A DNA stretch of 64,000 nt, taken from the NCBI GenBank assembly GCA_012103375.1, contig WLWX01000001.1, positions 3,886,492 to 3,950,491 of the forward strand. Direction: 5' to 3'. Numbering within the stretch: the stretch's first letter is position 1; each line of letters opens with the position of its first letter. The notes beneath the pieces are model-generated. The model was not told the DNA's origin and did no database searches. It was given only the letters and a program-made list of their open reading frames with translations. Position numbers and translations under genes: made by a program. Positions 39,765 through 49,566 of the stretch are shown piece by piece. The stretch comes from Paracoccaceae bacterium. GTDB lineage: Bacteria; Pseudomonadota; Alphaproteobacteria; Rhodobacterales; Rhodobacteraceae.

Positions 39765-42110
39765 TTACAGCCCATGGTCTTCCAGAATCCTGATCAGCGG
39801 CTGCAATTCTTCTTCGTAATTGCGCCAACGGTCACGCGAACTGTCGTAAAATCCCTGCCGCACTTGTCCAATGCTAAGCGTTCTGACCGCGCTGGTCGAT
39901 TTTTCCGGGCTAAGGCAGGCATCGTCCCACGCCAGATCCAAATCAGCGATCAGTTTGCGGGTCTGGGTTTCCGGGTCGGTGACGAGGTCTTCGTAGTGCA
40001 CCTCGATCAACTCCGGGCCCATGACGGATTTCCAGTGGGTCATCAGGCGGTCGAAGGCAACGTAGTGGTGGCCGAGGTCTTCGAGGTCCATGGAATAGGA
40101 ATGACCGTTTGGCCGCATCCTGTTCTGGAAAATCGAAAGACAAATGGCGCGTGGATTGCGCCGAACCAGTACGAATTTCGCATTTGGCAAGGCGGCAGAT
40201 AACGGACCCAGATAATAGGCGTTGCCCAGGTGTTTGTCTGTCACCACCGAATTACCATTTGAACGTGCCCGAAGGTTTTCGCGAAGCACGCGGGAAAGTT
40301 CGCTGACATTCTCGGCATTGGGCTGAAAAAGCCTTCGCACAGAGGTGACAGCAAATTCATCTTCGCCAAGTTCATAGACCTTTGGGTGTTGCCCAATCAT
40401 TGTCTCGATCAGGGTAGAGCCGGTCCTTGGCATCCCGACGATGTAAATGCAGGCGACATCGGGCGAGCTTTCCCGCCTTAGCGAACTGACCGCCGCACGG
40501 TCCCAATGTTTCGCGATCCGGTCCACCCGTGCGCCTGGGTCGGACGGAGGGATCGCGACTTCTTGCTTTTGCAGCCGGTTTGTTTCGCTGATGACCTCAA
40601 AGCCTTCGGTATAGTCGCCAATATCATCAAGCGCCTTGGACAATGCGAACCCCAGTTCGACACGATCCTGTCGGCTGCTTTGGCGTTTGGCCCACAGCGC
40701 ACGCATATCGTCAATAAGCGGATTGTCAGGCAGCCAGGGTCTGAACGATCCATAGCGACGATATCGCGCCCCATCGTTCGGATTGCGCTCAATCAAACGC
40801 CGAGAGATTTCAACCGCCTCATCCAATCGCCCGGCCCGACCCAGAAACAACGCCTTGATACGCTGTTGATCGTCGCATTCGTCAATCTCGTCCAGGACCT
40901 TCAGCGCCGCGTCAATGCCTTCCAGCGCATCAACGCTGGTCACATAGTTCTGAACTTCGCCGATTGTGTTGAAAAACTCCGTTTTAGGGCCTGAACGATG
41001 ATTTTTCTTTCCATGCAGCCCGATCCTAAATTTTTGGCGCGGGGGTCGGCCCAAATCGCCTACATGCGCTCACGCGCAGCCATGCGCTGTCTCGTGGTCA
41101 AAGCTTTCCGACTATTTCGCTTCATAGGTTTTCGCAAGAAATCCGCGACGCTCTGATTTCGGAGTTTTTCAACACAATCAGCCCATATCGACAGGCCGCG
41201 ATGCCCAGACCTTTTGGATCGTTTCGACAACCCTTTGGTGTTCACCCATGCCGCCATAAACCCGCGCCAGATGGGTCAATACATCATTGTTGTCGGGCGA
41301 CTGGTCGCGCATTTCTTCGCCCAGAATGCGCGCCTCGTTCAATCGCCCCGCCTGATAAAGCGCGTCGGCCAGATTGTATTTGGCGGCATAATCCAGGGGG
41401 TTGGCAGAAAATGCCGCCGACAACACCTCGACAGCTTCGCGAATTTGTCCGGTGCGGCTAAGCGCGGCCCCCAGATTGGCTTGTGCTTCGGCAAAGCCCG
41501 GCGACAGAGTCAGCGCGCGGCGAAGGGCCTGTTCCGCCGCGCCATTGGACCCGGATTCCATATGAATGATGCCGCGCATGTTGTGCAGAAAAGCAACCTC
41601 GGGCCAGTCAGCGATCAGGGGGTCCAGCAGGTCACGCGCGTCGTCCAGACGCCCCGCCTCGATTGCGCGTCGAACTTCGTGCACCCGTTCCGGCGGAACA
41701 TCGCCAAGCGAGGTTGTCGCCAGGTTGGGGCCGCCCTTGGCCAGGGCCTTCAGCCGTTTCTTGGCCAAGCCCTTCAGCGGCGCCTTTTCTGCCACCCGGC
41801 GAGCGCGGCCTTTTTGGCCTGCGCGATGCAGATCGGTCACATAGCGTGTCCAGATCGCTTCATCCTGCGGCGCGCATTTCGCCGCTTCGCTCAGGGCTGC
41901 CAGGGCAAGGTCAACCTTGCGAAAACTCATCAACGCGGTGGCACGAACCAGATGTGCCTGGGCCAAACGCGGGTGCGTTGCCAACAACCTATCCGCTTTT
42001 TCCAGAGCGATGTCCGGGCGTTTCGCTTCATTCGCCTGATTGGCCGCAGCAAGTTGGGCCTTCAATGCCGCAATCGCCTGCGGAGAGGCCTTCATCTGCG
42101 CGCGCGCCAT
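39765..42110 (-). pseudogene. TPR-sulfotransferase gene split by the 218-bp MITE
   Basis: The 5' part (41180-42110) encodes TPR repeats from MARAQMKASPQAIAALKAQL to RPVDMG. The 3' part (39765-40961) encodes more TPR residues (EVQNYVTSVDALEGIDAALK) and then a sulfotransferase domain with the PAPS-binding loop VGMPRTGSTLIETMIGQHP. Removing the element and one 4-bp copy gives a clean 707-aa protein, a known TPR-Sulfotransfer_1/3 architecture that modifies proteins or glycans. The residue string from the element into the 3' part is also open, so an initiation inside the element could yield the C-terminal half. Confidence 0.92.
40962..41179 (+). mobile_element. 218-bp MITE, copy C
   Basis: Identical in sequence to copies B and D. 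The flanking 4-mers are CGCC (40958-40961) and AGCC (41180-41183), a target duplication with one mismatch, unlike the perfect ones of the other three copies. It interrupts the TPR-sulfotransferase gene. Confidence 0.95.
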
Positions 42111-42113
42111 GCC

Positions 42114-42965
42114 TCAGATATCCTCACCCGTCATATATTGGGCCGCGGTACGCCCCAGCGCCCGGCTGATCCCGGTGTACATATCATCGAAGGCATCGAA
42201 CAGCGCCCGGTTCAGAACCTGGCCATCCGACGTCAGCGAGAATTCTGTATAAGCCTCGATATCGGCGTCTTCGAGCGGCTGATAGGCCAATGCCAGATAG
42301 GAATAGATCCACTCGGTCGTGTCGGCGCGGATATCCGCCTCCTGACTCCAGACAGTGGTCAGGATCTGGTCTTCGGTCAAAGTGTCCTCGAACGCGCCGC
42401 CATCCAGCAGACCCTGATAGAACGCATAGCTGGAATTGAGCCCGCCCACAACGTTGCCTTCGATCAGGTCATTGGCGCCGATGAACATTGACAGCAGGTC
42501 AAGCCGGGGATCCTTGGCTTCCAGCATGTCGTGATATTGCTGCTCAGATAGCGCCTCAACCTCGTCATCCAGCAGCGCTTCGCGCGCGCTGAGTTCCAGG
42601 CTGACGATTTTCTGGCCGCGTTCGGACGTGAAGAAGGCAAGCATCCCGGACAGGTCGCGGTCATCCAATTCGCGGTCCAATGCCTCGAGCACGACGGACT
42701 CCATGGCATCCGCCTGATAAATATCGGCCACGACTGCCCGCCAGGCAGCCCCGCCACGACCGACGAACATTTCCTGTTCGAGGGAGTCGCCATAGGCGCG
42801 CCCCTCGGTCTGCATGATCTCGACGATCCCGGACAGATCCAGCGCGTCAAAAAGGGCCCGGACATCGGCGCGCGGTTCTGCATGGGCAAAGGATGCGACC
42901 CATGCGAGGCTGAGTATCAGCGTGTAGCGGATGAAACGAAACGTGCGACGCATGCCCATGATCAT
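42114..42965 (-). CDS. Exported DUF2059 protein
   Basis: 283 aa with a signal peptide (FIRYTLILSLAWVASFAHA). The mature part is all-helical and acidic. Segments such as FFTSERGQKIVSLELSAREAL fit DUF2059, a periplasmic domain of unknown function. AGGAG seven bases upstream of the ATG at 42965 supports that start over the internal ATGs at codons 3 and 5. It lies 3 bp upstream of the TPR-sulfotransferase start on the same strand, so the pair is probably co-transcribed. Confidence 0.82.
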   Translation of the reverse strand: MIMGMRRTFRFIRYTLILSLAWVASFAHAEPRADVRALFDALDLSGIVEIMQTEGRAYGDSLEQEMFVGRGGAAWRAVVADIYQADAMESVVLEALDRELDDRDLSGMLAFFTSERGQKIVSLELSAREALLDDEVEALSEQQYHDMLEAKDPRLDLLSMFIGANDLIEGNVVGGLNSSYAFYQGLLDGGAFEDTLTEDQILTTVWSQEADIRADTTEWIYSYLALAYQPLEDADIEAYTEFSLTSDGQVLNRALFDAFDDMYTGISRALGRTAAQYMTGEDI

Positions 42966-43126
42966 TAATACACTCCTACAACAGTCCGCCCCGGCGTACC
43001 CCCTGCGCGGCCGATTTGAAAGGGGCAGACCGCCAGGGGTTGTGCCAGTTTAACAGATCAGCCTGGTCGGACAATTCCCTTGCACCACCCCAAAGGGCAG
43101 ATTAAACGACCCCCGCTGACCCCCGC

Positions 43127-43216
43127 GGAGAGGTGCCGGAGTGGTCGAACGGGGCGGTCTCGAAAACCGTTGAGGGTGCAAGCCTTCCCAGGGTTCGAAT
43201 CCCTGTCTCTCCGCCA
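43127..43216 (+). tRNA. tRNA-Ser (CGA)
   Basis: 90 nt with encoded CCA. Acceptor GGAGAGG/CTCTCC, anticodon loop CTCGAAA, long class II variable arm, T-loop GGTTCGAATCC. Just past its 3' end the composition turns AT-richer and the genes become unfamiliar, as expected for an island boundary. I found no repeated tRNA 3' end within the window. Confidence 0.97.
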
Positions 43217-43396
43217 TTTTGCGTAACTAAAACATTGATTTTGAAGAGCAAAATCGATGCTCATGCAAATCCACCCCCCCATTCCAGCCCCCAAACAACA
43301 CTCTCACCCTAGTCGCGATGACATTTAAAACCCGGACTGAATAGCACCGGGCGAGTTCTTTGTGTCGTGGTAGTTTCTATTGGGTGCTGGCACCCA

Positions 43397-44644
43397 ATGG
43401 ACATGCCAGCATTCAAATGGCTAATATCTCGGCTGCACCCAATGGAAATTTTTCCGATGCTGAACGACGAGATACGTGCGCTCCGAGAGGTGGCAATCGA
43501 TTGCCTGCAAAATTCGGCGTTCTTTGGCAAAGACGAAGAACCCGAAAAATTCAGGGCGGAGAGCAGGTCCCAATCTTGGGAACTGCGGAGACGCCTTATA
43601 GACAGCGCAGTTCAGAAAGTTAGTGCAACCGACAATAAGAATGTTTTTGACGCAAAGGTTGAACAAATTGAGCACGCTGCAGATGTCGGCAAATCGCTGA
43701 TTGTGTTGAAAAACTCCGTTTTAGGGCCTGAACGATGATTTTTCTTTCCATGCAGCCCGATCCTAAATTTTTGGCGCGGGGGTCGGCCCAAATCGCCTAC
43801 ATGCGCTCACGCGCAGCCATGCGCTGTCTCGTGGTCAAAGCTTTCCGACTATTTCGCTTCATAGGTTTTCGCAAGAAATCCGCGACGCTCTGATTTCGGA
43901 GTTTTTCAACACAATCCGCTAGTCTATCCGTCGTTCAACTCTAAGGCATTTTCAGGGGGCATTGATGACGTTCAGACCTCTTGCAGGCTTACGTCCACTG
44001 TTGATCCCCGCGACCTCATCCGAGAAGCAGAGCACGGGTACCGCTTAGATATTGACCGCCAGAGCTTCGAGTCTGCTATCGGTGACTATCTTGTTAGCCC
44101 CTTCCGAGACGTGTGGGTCGACCGAATTCTTTTGAAAACACTGATCGATATGGAGGTGACAGCTTTTCTCAAGGAAGTGCACTGGAGAGACCCGATAACC
44201 CGACGGTCTCAAATTGACGATTACATTGCTATGTCGTCACTCTTGTCTTCTTGGTTCAAAGGACGGTTAGTTGGTGGGGCGCTTTCATTGGCGTTCGTTC
44301 TGGCAATCGCGCTCATCGTTGACAACCGGGTCGCCGATTGGGTCACAATCTCGCTGCTGGGCAGCGTGGTCGCTCTCTACTGTATATCCACGTTGGTTAG
44401 CTTCATTGCGATGTTGAAATCTCGATCAATACTATTGAGGAATGGCGTCGAACTTACCAATGCATTCGTGCAAAAACCCGCTTTTGCCGCGTCGATTTTT
44501 ACGGAACTGAATGGTGAAGGCCCAATAAGCACCGCGCGTTTGAGGGACATTGTTTCCAATTCCGCTGACCAAGGCATTTTGTGGCCTAGCGGTGTGTGGG
44601 TCATGCTTGATGATCTGGATCGCCGCAATGTCTCGATGCTTTAA
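43397..44644 (+). pseudogene. Unknown membrane protein gene split by the 218-bp MITE
   Basis: Upstream of the element a frame runs from MDMPAFKWLISRLHPMEIF to DVGKSL. Downstream the same frame continues (VYPSFNSKAFSGGIDDVQTS to WVMLDDLDRRNVSML) once the element and one CGCT copy are removed, giving about 341 aa. Two adjacent hydrophobic helices are near the middle of the 3' part (GALSLAFVLAIALIV and WVTISLLGSVVALYC). I recognise no family. Codon use is visibly more AT-rich than in the core genes. Start uncertain: the ATGs at 43397, 43442 and 43457 are all possible. Confidence 0.8.
43699..43916 (+). mobile_element. 218-bp MITE, copy D
   Basis: Identical to copies B and C and flanked by a perfect CGCT duplication (43695-43698, 43917-43920). 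It sits inside an AT-rich accessory gene, so the element has moved into both core and accessory DNA. Confidence 0.95.
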
Positions 44645-44771
44645 GTCTCTTGTCTGCTCGGAAGGCGATGCGGACCGGTAGAGATTGAATAAAGGATACT
44701 AAACCAACGCATCCACTTAGAATGTTTGCACGCATTATGCCATTAGGCGGGGTTCGTCGGACGCTCGACTT

Positions 44772-45017
44772 TCAGACCTCCTCAACAAGCCCCCGCATTG
44801 ATCGGATCAGTGCGGCCAACTCACGCCGCCGGACCACGACATCAGCAGAATAAAGGCCATACTTCAGGGCATTGGCGTTGCCGGTTGGCGCTCCGGGTGA
44901 CTCGCCGCCATGCATCCGGCAGCGACCGTTAGCCATTGCCGGAGATTGGTAAGGGTTTCCGGACCTCGCCTTCGCGCCGCATCGCAGGCTCAGGTGCATG
45001 GGTAATTTGCTTTGCAT
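44772..45017 (-). CDS. Small HGGxSxG-type protein, one Cys of the motif replaced
   Basis: 81 aa. The core NGRCRMHGGESPGAPTGNAN followed by ALKYGLYSADVVVRR matches a small protein group common in Alphaproteobacteria near recombinases and in prophages. In that group the N-terminal half usually shows Cys-x10-Cys-x8-Cys-x2-His. Here the second cysteine position is Tyr (SGNPYQSP), so a putative zinc site may be lost. Function unknown. It is next to a resolvase remnant on the same strand, the usual neighbour. Confidence 0.6.
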   Translation of the reverse strand: MQSKLPMHLSLRCGAKARSGNPYQSPAMANGRCRMHGGESPGAPTGNANALKYGLYSADVVVRRRELAALIRSMRGLVEEV

Positions 45018-45057
45018 GGGGTTGTTGCTCCATTTTGCATTGATCCCCTCCCCCGGT

Positions 45058-45478
45058 CGCTCGACATTGCCAACGACGGCCTGGCCGCCTGCATGGACGT
45101 TGACGTGTTCGCATTGACTGCATCCAGCCGTTCCACCAGCTTGGCAAAGTCCGGCAGGGACCGGGTCAACCGGTCGATCTTGTAGACAACGATCTGATCG
45201 ACCCGGCCGTCGTCGATGTCTTGCATCAGCTGTTGCAATCCGGGCCGATCCAGATGCCCGCCCGATATGCCGCCATCGTCATAGCGATCCTTCAGCAGCA
45301 CCCAGCCCTCATGGCGCTGGCTGGAAACATAGGCTCTCAGCGATGCCCTCGCGGCGGCACAATGCGGCAATGCTCTCCTCGCCGCGCAGGCCGGCCAGCA
45401 CGACCCTGATCTTCTCTTCTGCTGAATAGTGTTTGCGGGTCTTCCGCTTGATACCCCTGCTGGCGCAATTGTGAGCAT
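45058..45478 (-). pseudogene. Mosaic remnant: transposase N terminus joined to a resolvase fragment
   Basis: On the minus strand a transposase OrfA start (KRKTRKHYSAEEKIRVVLAG, then LRGEESIAALCRREGIAES) at about 45345-45460 is followed, in another frame, by a serine-recombinase catalytic-domain fragment (WVLLKDRYDDGGISGGHLDR, then VDQIVVYKIDRLTRSL) at 45119-45340. The recombinase lacks its N-terminal Ser motif and its C-terminal DNA-binding part. This is a scar of at least two mobile elements. Confidence 0.8.
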
Positions 45479-45535
45479 GGTTCCAGCTTTCAGAGCCTAT
45501 CGTCTTTCGCTGGCCGATGGTATGACGGTGCGCAC

Positions 45536-46039
45536 ATGAAGTTTTCGCGCAGACATATCATTGCAAGTGGATTTGCCGCTACGGCATCCGCACGACCATC
45601 GCTGGCACTGTCGCCGCTTGAAATTGGCTGGGAAGACTTGATCCCACCGGGCGTGCCCTATTCCGAGATCATTGGCGAAGGCGACCTGGACGAAGCCAAC
45701 GACACTTGGAGTCCCATCTTCGATGCCAATGCAACCAAGTTGAATGAGGGCCTGGATGGGGCCTACATCCGGATGCCGGGCTACATTCTTCCGCTAGAGA
45801 TTGGTTCGGAAGGCATCACCGAATTTATCCTTGTACCCTATATCGGCGCTTGCATCCATACGCCGCCACCACCACCCAACCAGCTGGTGTTCGCAAAGGC
45901 AACGAAGCCCTGGCCGGGAGATCAACTTTGGGATGCTGTCTGGGTTAGCGGTACTTTGCGTACGCGGCTGCAATCCACTGCGATTGCGCAAACCGGTTAT
46001 GCGCTATCGGTCGATACGATGGAAACCTACGAATGGTAA
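45536..46039 (+). CDS. DUF3299 exported protein, first of a pair
   Basis: 167 aa. An N-terminal export signal (MKFSRRHIIASGFAATASA, twin-arginine-like RRH) precedes a domain with WEDLIPPGVPY, YIRMPGYILPLE and the hallmark GACIHTPPPPPNQLVF of DUF3299. Proteins of this family occur with transporters of MacB type and with ZnuABC-like or heme/metal systems, but have no proven activity. The next gene overlaps its end by 7 bp and encodes a paralogue. Confidence 0.85.
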   Translation: MKFSRRHIIASGFAATASARPSLALSPLEIGWEDLIPPGVPYSEIIGEGDLDEANDTWSPIFDANATKLNEGLDGAYIRMPGYILPLEIGSEGITEFILVPYIGACIHTPPPPPNQLVFAKATKPWPGDQLWDAVWVSGTLRTRLQSTAIAQTGYALSVDTMETYEW

Positions 46040-46533
46040 CGTCTCTGTCTCGGCGCAATGCCATCGCACTGCTGGCCGGCGCAACCATTCTTCCACGTGC
46101 CGTGCTTGCGGATGCGGTCGTTGATCTGGATTGGGAAGACCTGCTGCCCAAAAATCAGTCAGCAATTCCACCCGTCCTGAACAGCCTCATCGAGCATGAT
46201 GCACACAGCCTGTCCAGCCAGCAGCCCGCCTCGACCGGGGTTCGGTCTGACTGGAATGGAATGATCGTGCGGCTGCCGGGTTTCATCGTCCCGATCGACA
46301 CATTGGGTGCCGCCGTCACAGCGTTCATCCTGGTGCCCTTTGTCGGCGCCTGCGTCCATGTTCCGCCACCCCCGGCAAACCAGTTGGTCTTCGTAACGAC
46401 CCCTAAGCCTTACGAGACCGAGGGCCTCTACGCCCCAGTTAATGTGACGGGTATGTTCGGAGTATCCTCAATGACCACTCATCTGGCGCAGATTGGTTAT
46501 GCACTTTCGGCAGAGAAGATTGAGCCGTTCTGA
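46033..46533 (+). CDS. DUF3299 exported protein, second of a pair
   Basis: 166 aa paralogue of the preceding protein: MVTSLSRRNAIALLAGATIL as signal sequence, then LDWEDLLPKNQ, IVRLPGFIVPID and GACVHVPPPPANQLVF. The two are clearly divergent, so the duplication is old. Tandem overlap implies translational coupling and a heteromeric or sequential role in the periplasm. No transporter partner follows; an IS remnant does. Confidence 0.85.
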   Translation: MVTSLSRRNAIALLAGATILPRAVLADAVVDLDWEDLLPKNQSAIPPVLNSLIEHDAHSLSSQQPASTGVRSDWNGMIVRLPGFIVPIDTLGAAVTAFILVPFVGACVHVPPPPANQLVFVTTPKPYETEGLYAPVNVTGMFGVSSMTTHLAQIGYALSAEKIEPF

Positions 46534-46562
46534 AGCCAAAAGATCACTTAGATGCTCTGAGG

Positions 46563-47352
46563 TGCCCCTAGATTTGTAGACGCATTGCCCCCTAGTTTTG
46601 CGGTCAGTAGGTCGACATGGGGACAAGCAATTACAGCGATGATTTTAAGCGGGATGCTGTGCACCAGATCACGGTGCGGGGCTATCCTGTACGAGAGGTG
46701 TCCCGACGGTTGGGCGTCAGCACGCACTCTTTGTACAAGTGGATGAAGCTATTCGGGGAACCATCGCCGAAGCCAGGCGTGGACCACGAAGCCGAGAACC
46801 GGCGTCTGAAGCGAGAGCTGACACGGGTTACCGAGGAGCGTGACATCCTAAAAATGGGTCAGGCCAATTTCCGCCATTGGTCCGAGGGCAATGGTCGAGC
46901 GCGTACTTCGCGCGCGAGTCCCAATGAAGTACGCCTTCATCCACTGCCTGGCAGTTGATTGCGCAGCAATCGACGAGAAGGCGGGGCATCGTGGCGAGTT
47001 CGGTGTCCGGGCCATGTGCCGGGTGCTGCGGGTTCATTTCTCGGGCTTCTACGCATGTCTTACGGAACCGTTAAGCCACCGAGCGCAGGAAGTTGTGCGG
47101 CAAACCGAACTGATCCGCCGGGCTTGGGCCGACAGTGGCAAGGTTTATAGCTACCGAAAGTTAACAGAAGATTTGCGCGATCAAGGAGAACGGGTTTCCG
47201 AGAACCGGGTTGCGCGGCTGTCGTCATTGGCCGGGATCGCCGCACAGATCGGCTACAGTCGCCGTCCGGGGCGCTATGGCGGCCAGCCTGCTGTCGGGTC
47301 CGAGAACAAGCTAAACCAGAAGTTCCATGCCTCTCAGCGCGATCAGGTCTGG
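46563..47352 (+). pseudogene. Decayed IS3-family (IS2/IS51-like) element
   Basis: OrfA (46617-46958 region, MGTSNYSDDFKRDAVHQITV, then RRLGVSTHSLYKWMKLFGE) is frame-shifted and followed by the first half of OrfB (FGVRAMCRVLRVHFSGFYAC to FHASQRDQVWG). It ends exactly where the integrase core should begin, so the DDE domain is missing. It is a different element from the IS3 copies at 24 and 52 kb. The likely left end is the TGCCCCTAGATTTG at 46563. Confidence 0.85.
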
Positions 47353-47634
47353 GGTCGTTCATTGTGGCGCCATTTGGACCCACAGGTGCTGACGTCAGGC
47401 AATGTTCGCCAGCGGCCAGCACTATGCTTCCGCGACATCCCGTTCCACGCAATGTTCGAAGGTCTGGGCGGTTATGGCGAATTGGTCACCAAACGCGCCG
47501 TTCTGCCGGGCGCCCTGGAAAGCGCCATCGCCTCGGGCAGGATGGCCTGCATCAACGTCAAAGCGCGCGGCGTGATCAGCCCGATTGTGGCAGCAACGTC
47601 AGACAAGCGCGACAAGGCATCGATTGAAAAATGA
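47353..47634 (+). pseudogene. C-terminal remnant of a ThDP-dependent enzyme
   Basis: Downstream of the IS truncation the frame reads FHAMFEGLGGYGELVTKRAV, then LPGALESAIASGRMACINV and ISPIVAATSDKRDKASIEK, stopping at 47634. This resembles the last ~70 residues of acetolactate-synthase-superfamily enzymes (thiamine-diphosphate domain). It has no start of its own; the rest of the gene was lost when the IS region was deleted or rearranged. The precise enzyme cannot be told. Confidence 0.6.
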
Positions 47635-47826
47635 CGGTTGGGGGCCGAGAGCCGACCATGCGATCCCAGACCCTGCGGATGCTGCACCGCATACGACGTC
47701 AGCACAGAGCCTTCAATGACCGATATTGCAGCTCATCAGAATGCCGGCTGCGCAGCGGCAGCGGCTCTGAATTGTTGCGTTGGTACCACCGCTAATGCAG
47801 ACTGCCCCGCAGATAAGGGGGAACCG

Positions 47827-49080
47827 ATGACGTTCGTTTGGATTATTCTCTTTTTGGCTGCTGCATACGTGACTTATGGCCTCGTGGTTCCACACCCACA
47901 TCGGCGCAAGTTTTCTAAAGGCTTGCCCGAAGATGCGATCAGTGACGGCTACCTTTCACCGCGCGAAATCGTTGATCCGGACGAAGATGCCATCGCGAAA
48001 CGGGTAAGCGATGCTTTCACTGCCCAAACCCTGAAGCACCAAAAGAACATCGGCAAGGACGATCCGGCGTTTCATGAGCCTCATTGGGGGCATACCAACG
48101 GCATCTTGCACGGAACGCTATGTATTGACCGAACCGAAAACCTGCCCAATGCGTTCCGCGTCGGGCTCTTCGCGGCGGATCGCGACTACGCGGTGGTTGC
48201 GCGCAGCGGAATGGCCGTGGACCGCGATATTGGATTTGCGATCAACCGGCTAGCGGTGAAGCTGAAATACCCGGAAGCAGTTCCTAATGTGTACGCATCG
48301 GATGGAAAATCGAACGAGCTCGATTTGCTGCTTGTCGCCGGCACGTCCGAAACGAATGCGCCAGACCACACGTTCTTCGTGCGTGATGCACGTCAGATGA
48401 ATGTTGCAGCGGGCCTCAAGCCACCGTCTCTGGAAACACTCAGAACGTTGGCCAACTGGCGCAATGTCGCGCTTTTGCTGGGCGTCCGCGGCCGGGTGAA
48501 AAAAATAATGGCAACTTATCGGCGTCCGCCAGAAAGCACGAAGGGGTGGGCCGGCAAACCCTATTACTCGCTTGGACCGTTCGCATTGGGTGACGGCGCC
48601 ATGAAGTTTCGCCTCGTCCCCGAAACCCGGCACGATGTGGCCGAAAATGATCCGCTGAGGCGGGATGTTACCGCTGTCTACAAAGACAATATGGATGCCT
48701 GGATCGAGGCCGGAGAGGACGCGAAGTTCCGGTTGGGAATTCAACCTGCCACACCCGACTGCATTCCAGATCCGACCGCCGATGACCCACCGAAAGCCGT
48801 CATGGCGGCAGAATACTGCGACATTCAATGGGACGAGACGGTATCGCCCTATATCGATGTGGGCACGCTGACCTTGAAGGCGGATGCGTCAATGAACACT
48901 GCTGAAATGTGGGGGAAACTGCAGTTCAACGCGTGGAATACGTTGCAATCAATGCGACCGCTCGGGCAATTGTTCCGCCTAAGAGAACACGCGCATGCCG
49001 CGCACAGCAATACGCGGGTGGCACATATCTACGGCAACAATCCTGGCGAGCTGGTCGGAAAATGCCCATTTCACAATTGA
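47827..49080 (+). CDS. Membrane-anchored catalase-like heme protein
   Basis: 417 aa. An N-terminal helix (FVWIILFLAAAYVTYGLVV) is followed by a catalase-related fold: HTNGILHGTLCIDRTENLP, NAFRVGLFAADRDYAVVARS, DLLLVAGTSETNAPDHTFF and a C-terminal FNAWNTLQSMRPLGQL with R-x-A-H. This pattern is shared with the catalase family/allene-oxide-synthase-like proteins rather than with classical catalase. It may act on lipid hydroperoxides or H2O2. ATG 47827 has GGGGGAA upstream. The reading frame is open further 5', but that part overlaps the ThDP remnant and lacks conservation. Confidence 0.65.
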   Translation: MTFVWIILFLAAAYVTYGLVVPHPHRRKFSKGLPEDAISDGYLSPREIVDPDEDAIAKRVSDAFTAQTLKHQKNIGKDDPAFHEPHWGHTNGILHGTLCIDRTENLPNAFRVGLFAADRDYAVVARSGMAVDRDIGFAINRLAVKLKYPEAVPNVYASDGKSNELDLLLVAGTSETNAPDHTFFVRDARQMNVAAGLKPPSLETLRTLANWRNVALLLGVRGRVKKIMATYRRPPESTKGWAGKPYYSLGPFALGDGAMKFRLVPETRHDVAENDPLRRDVTAVYKDNMDAWIEAGEDAKFRLGIQPATPDCIPDPTADDPPKAVMAAEYCDIQWDETVSPYIDVGTLTLKADASMNTAEMWGKLQFNAWNTLQSMRPLGQLFRLREHAHAAHSNTRVAHIYGNNPGELVGKCPFHN

Positions 49081-49566
49081 CCGGAATGGCGTTGCGAAGA
49101 CTCGACGTTTTGCCTTGTCCGCCGTGGTGCCAGGCAGCTGATTTCAGTTAAACGCCGCAAGTGCGAGCCAACAACGCCAAGAGGTCGGAAGCCGACATAC
49201 ATACAGGTTTGGAACCGGGTTTCTCTCTGCGCTACCGCGTGACCGCTGTGCGCCCAAAGTTATCCGATGCTTCGGTCCGCTCCGGTGTTCGCGATACAGG
49301 CTTAAGCCGCCGTTTGAACCGGCTACCGAGACTGTCGAGTTGATGGGTGGTGGCGATTACATCTATGTTTCAGGGGTTTGCGTGGTGCGGCTTGCAACGC
49401 TAGTTCGCGTTTCCATTGCGCAAACTCATGTTGAATCGCGCAATTTCCGGTGCAACGTGCATTTAAGAAAAAATGACCGAATTCCACGATGAAGGAAACA
49501 TCAACACGGCGCCTTGCGGAACGGCCTGAAATCATTGGCAATGGGTATATTGCCTTGGCGGGCTCG
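49081..49566. other. Spacer with no recognised gene
   Basis: 486 bp between the catalase-like gene and the 3' end of the sulfatase (convergent). Only short frames with no conserved motifs are present. No tRNA, hairpin terminator or repeat stands out. It probably contains decayed sequence. Confidence 0.4.
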
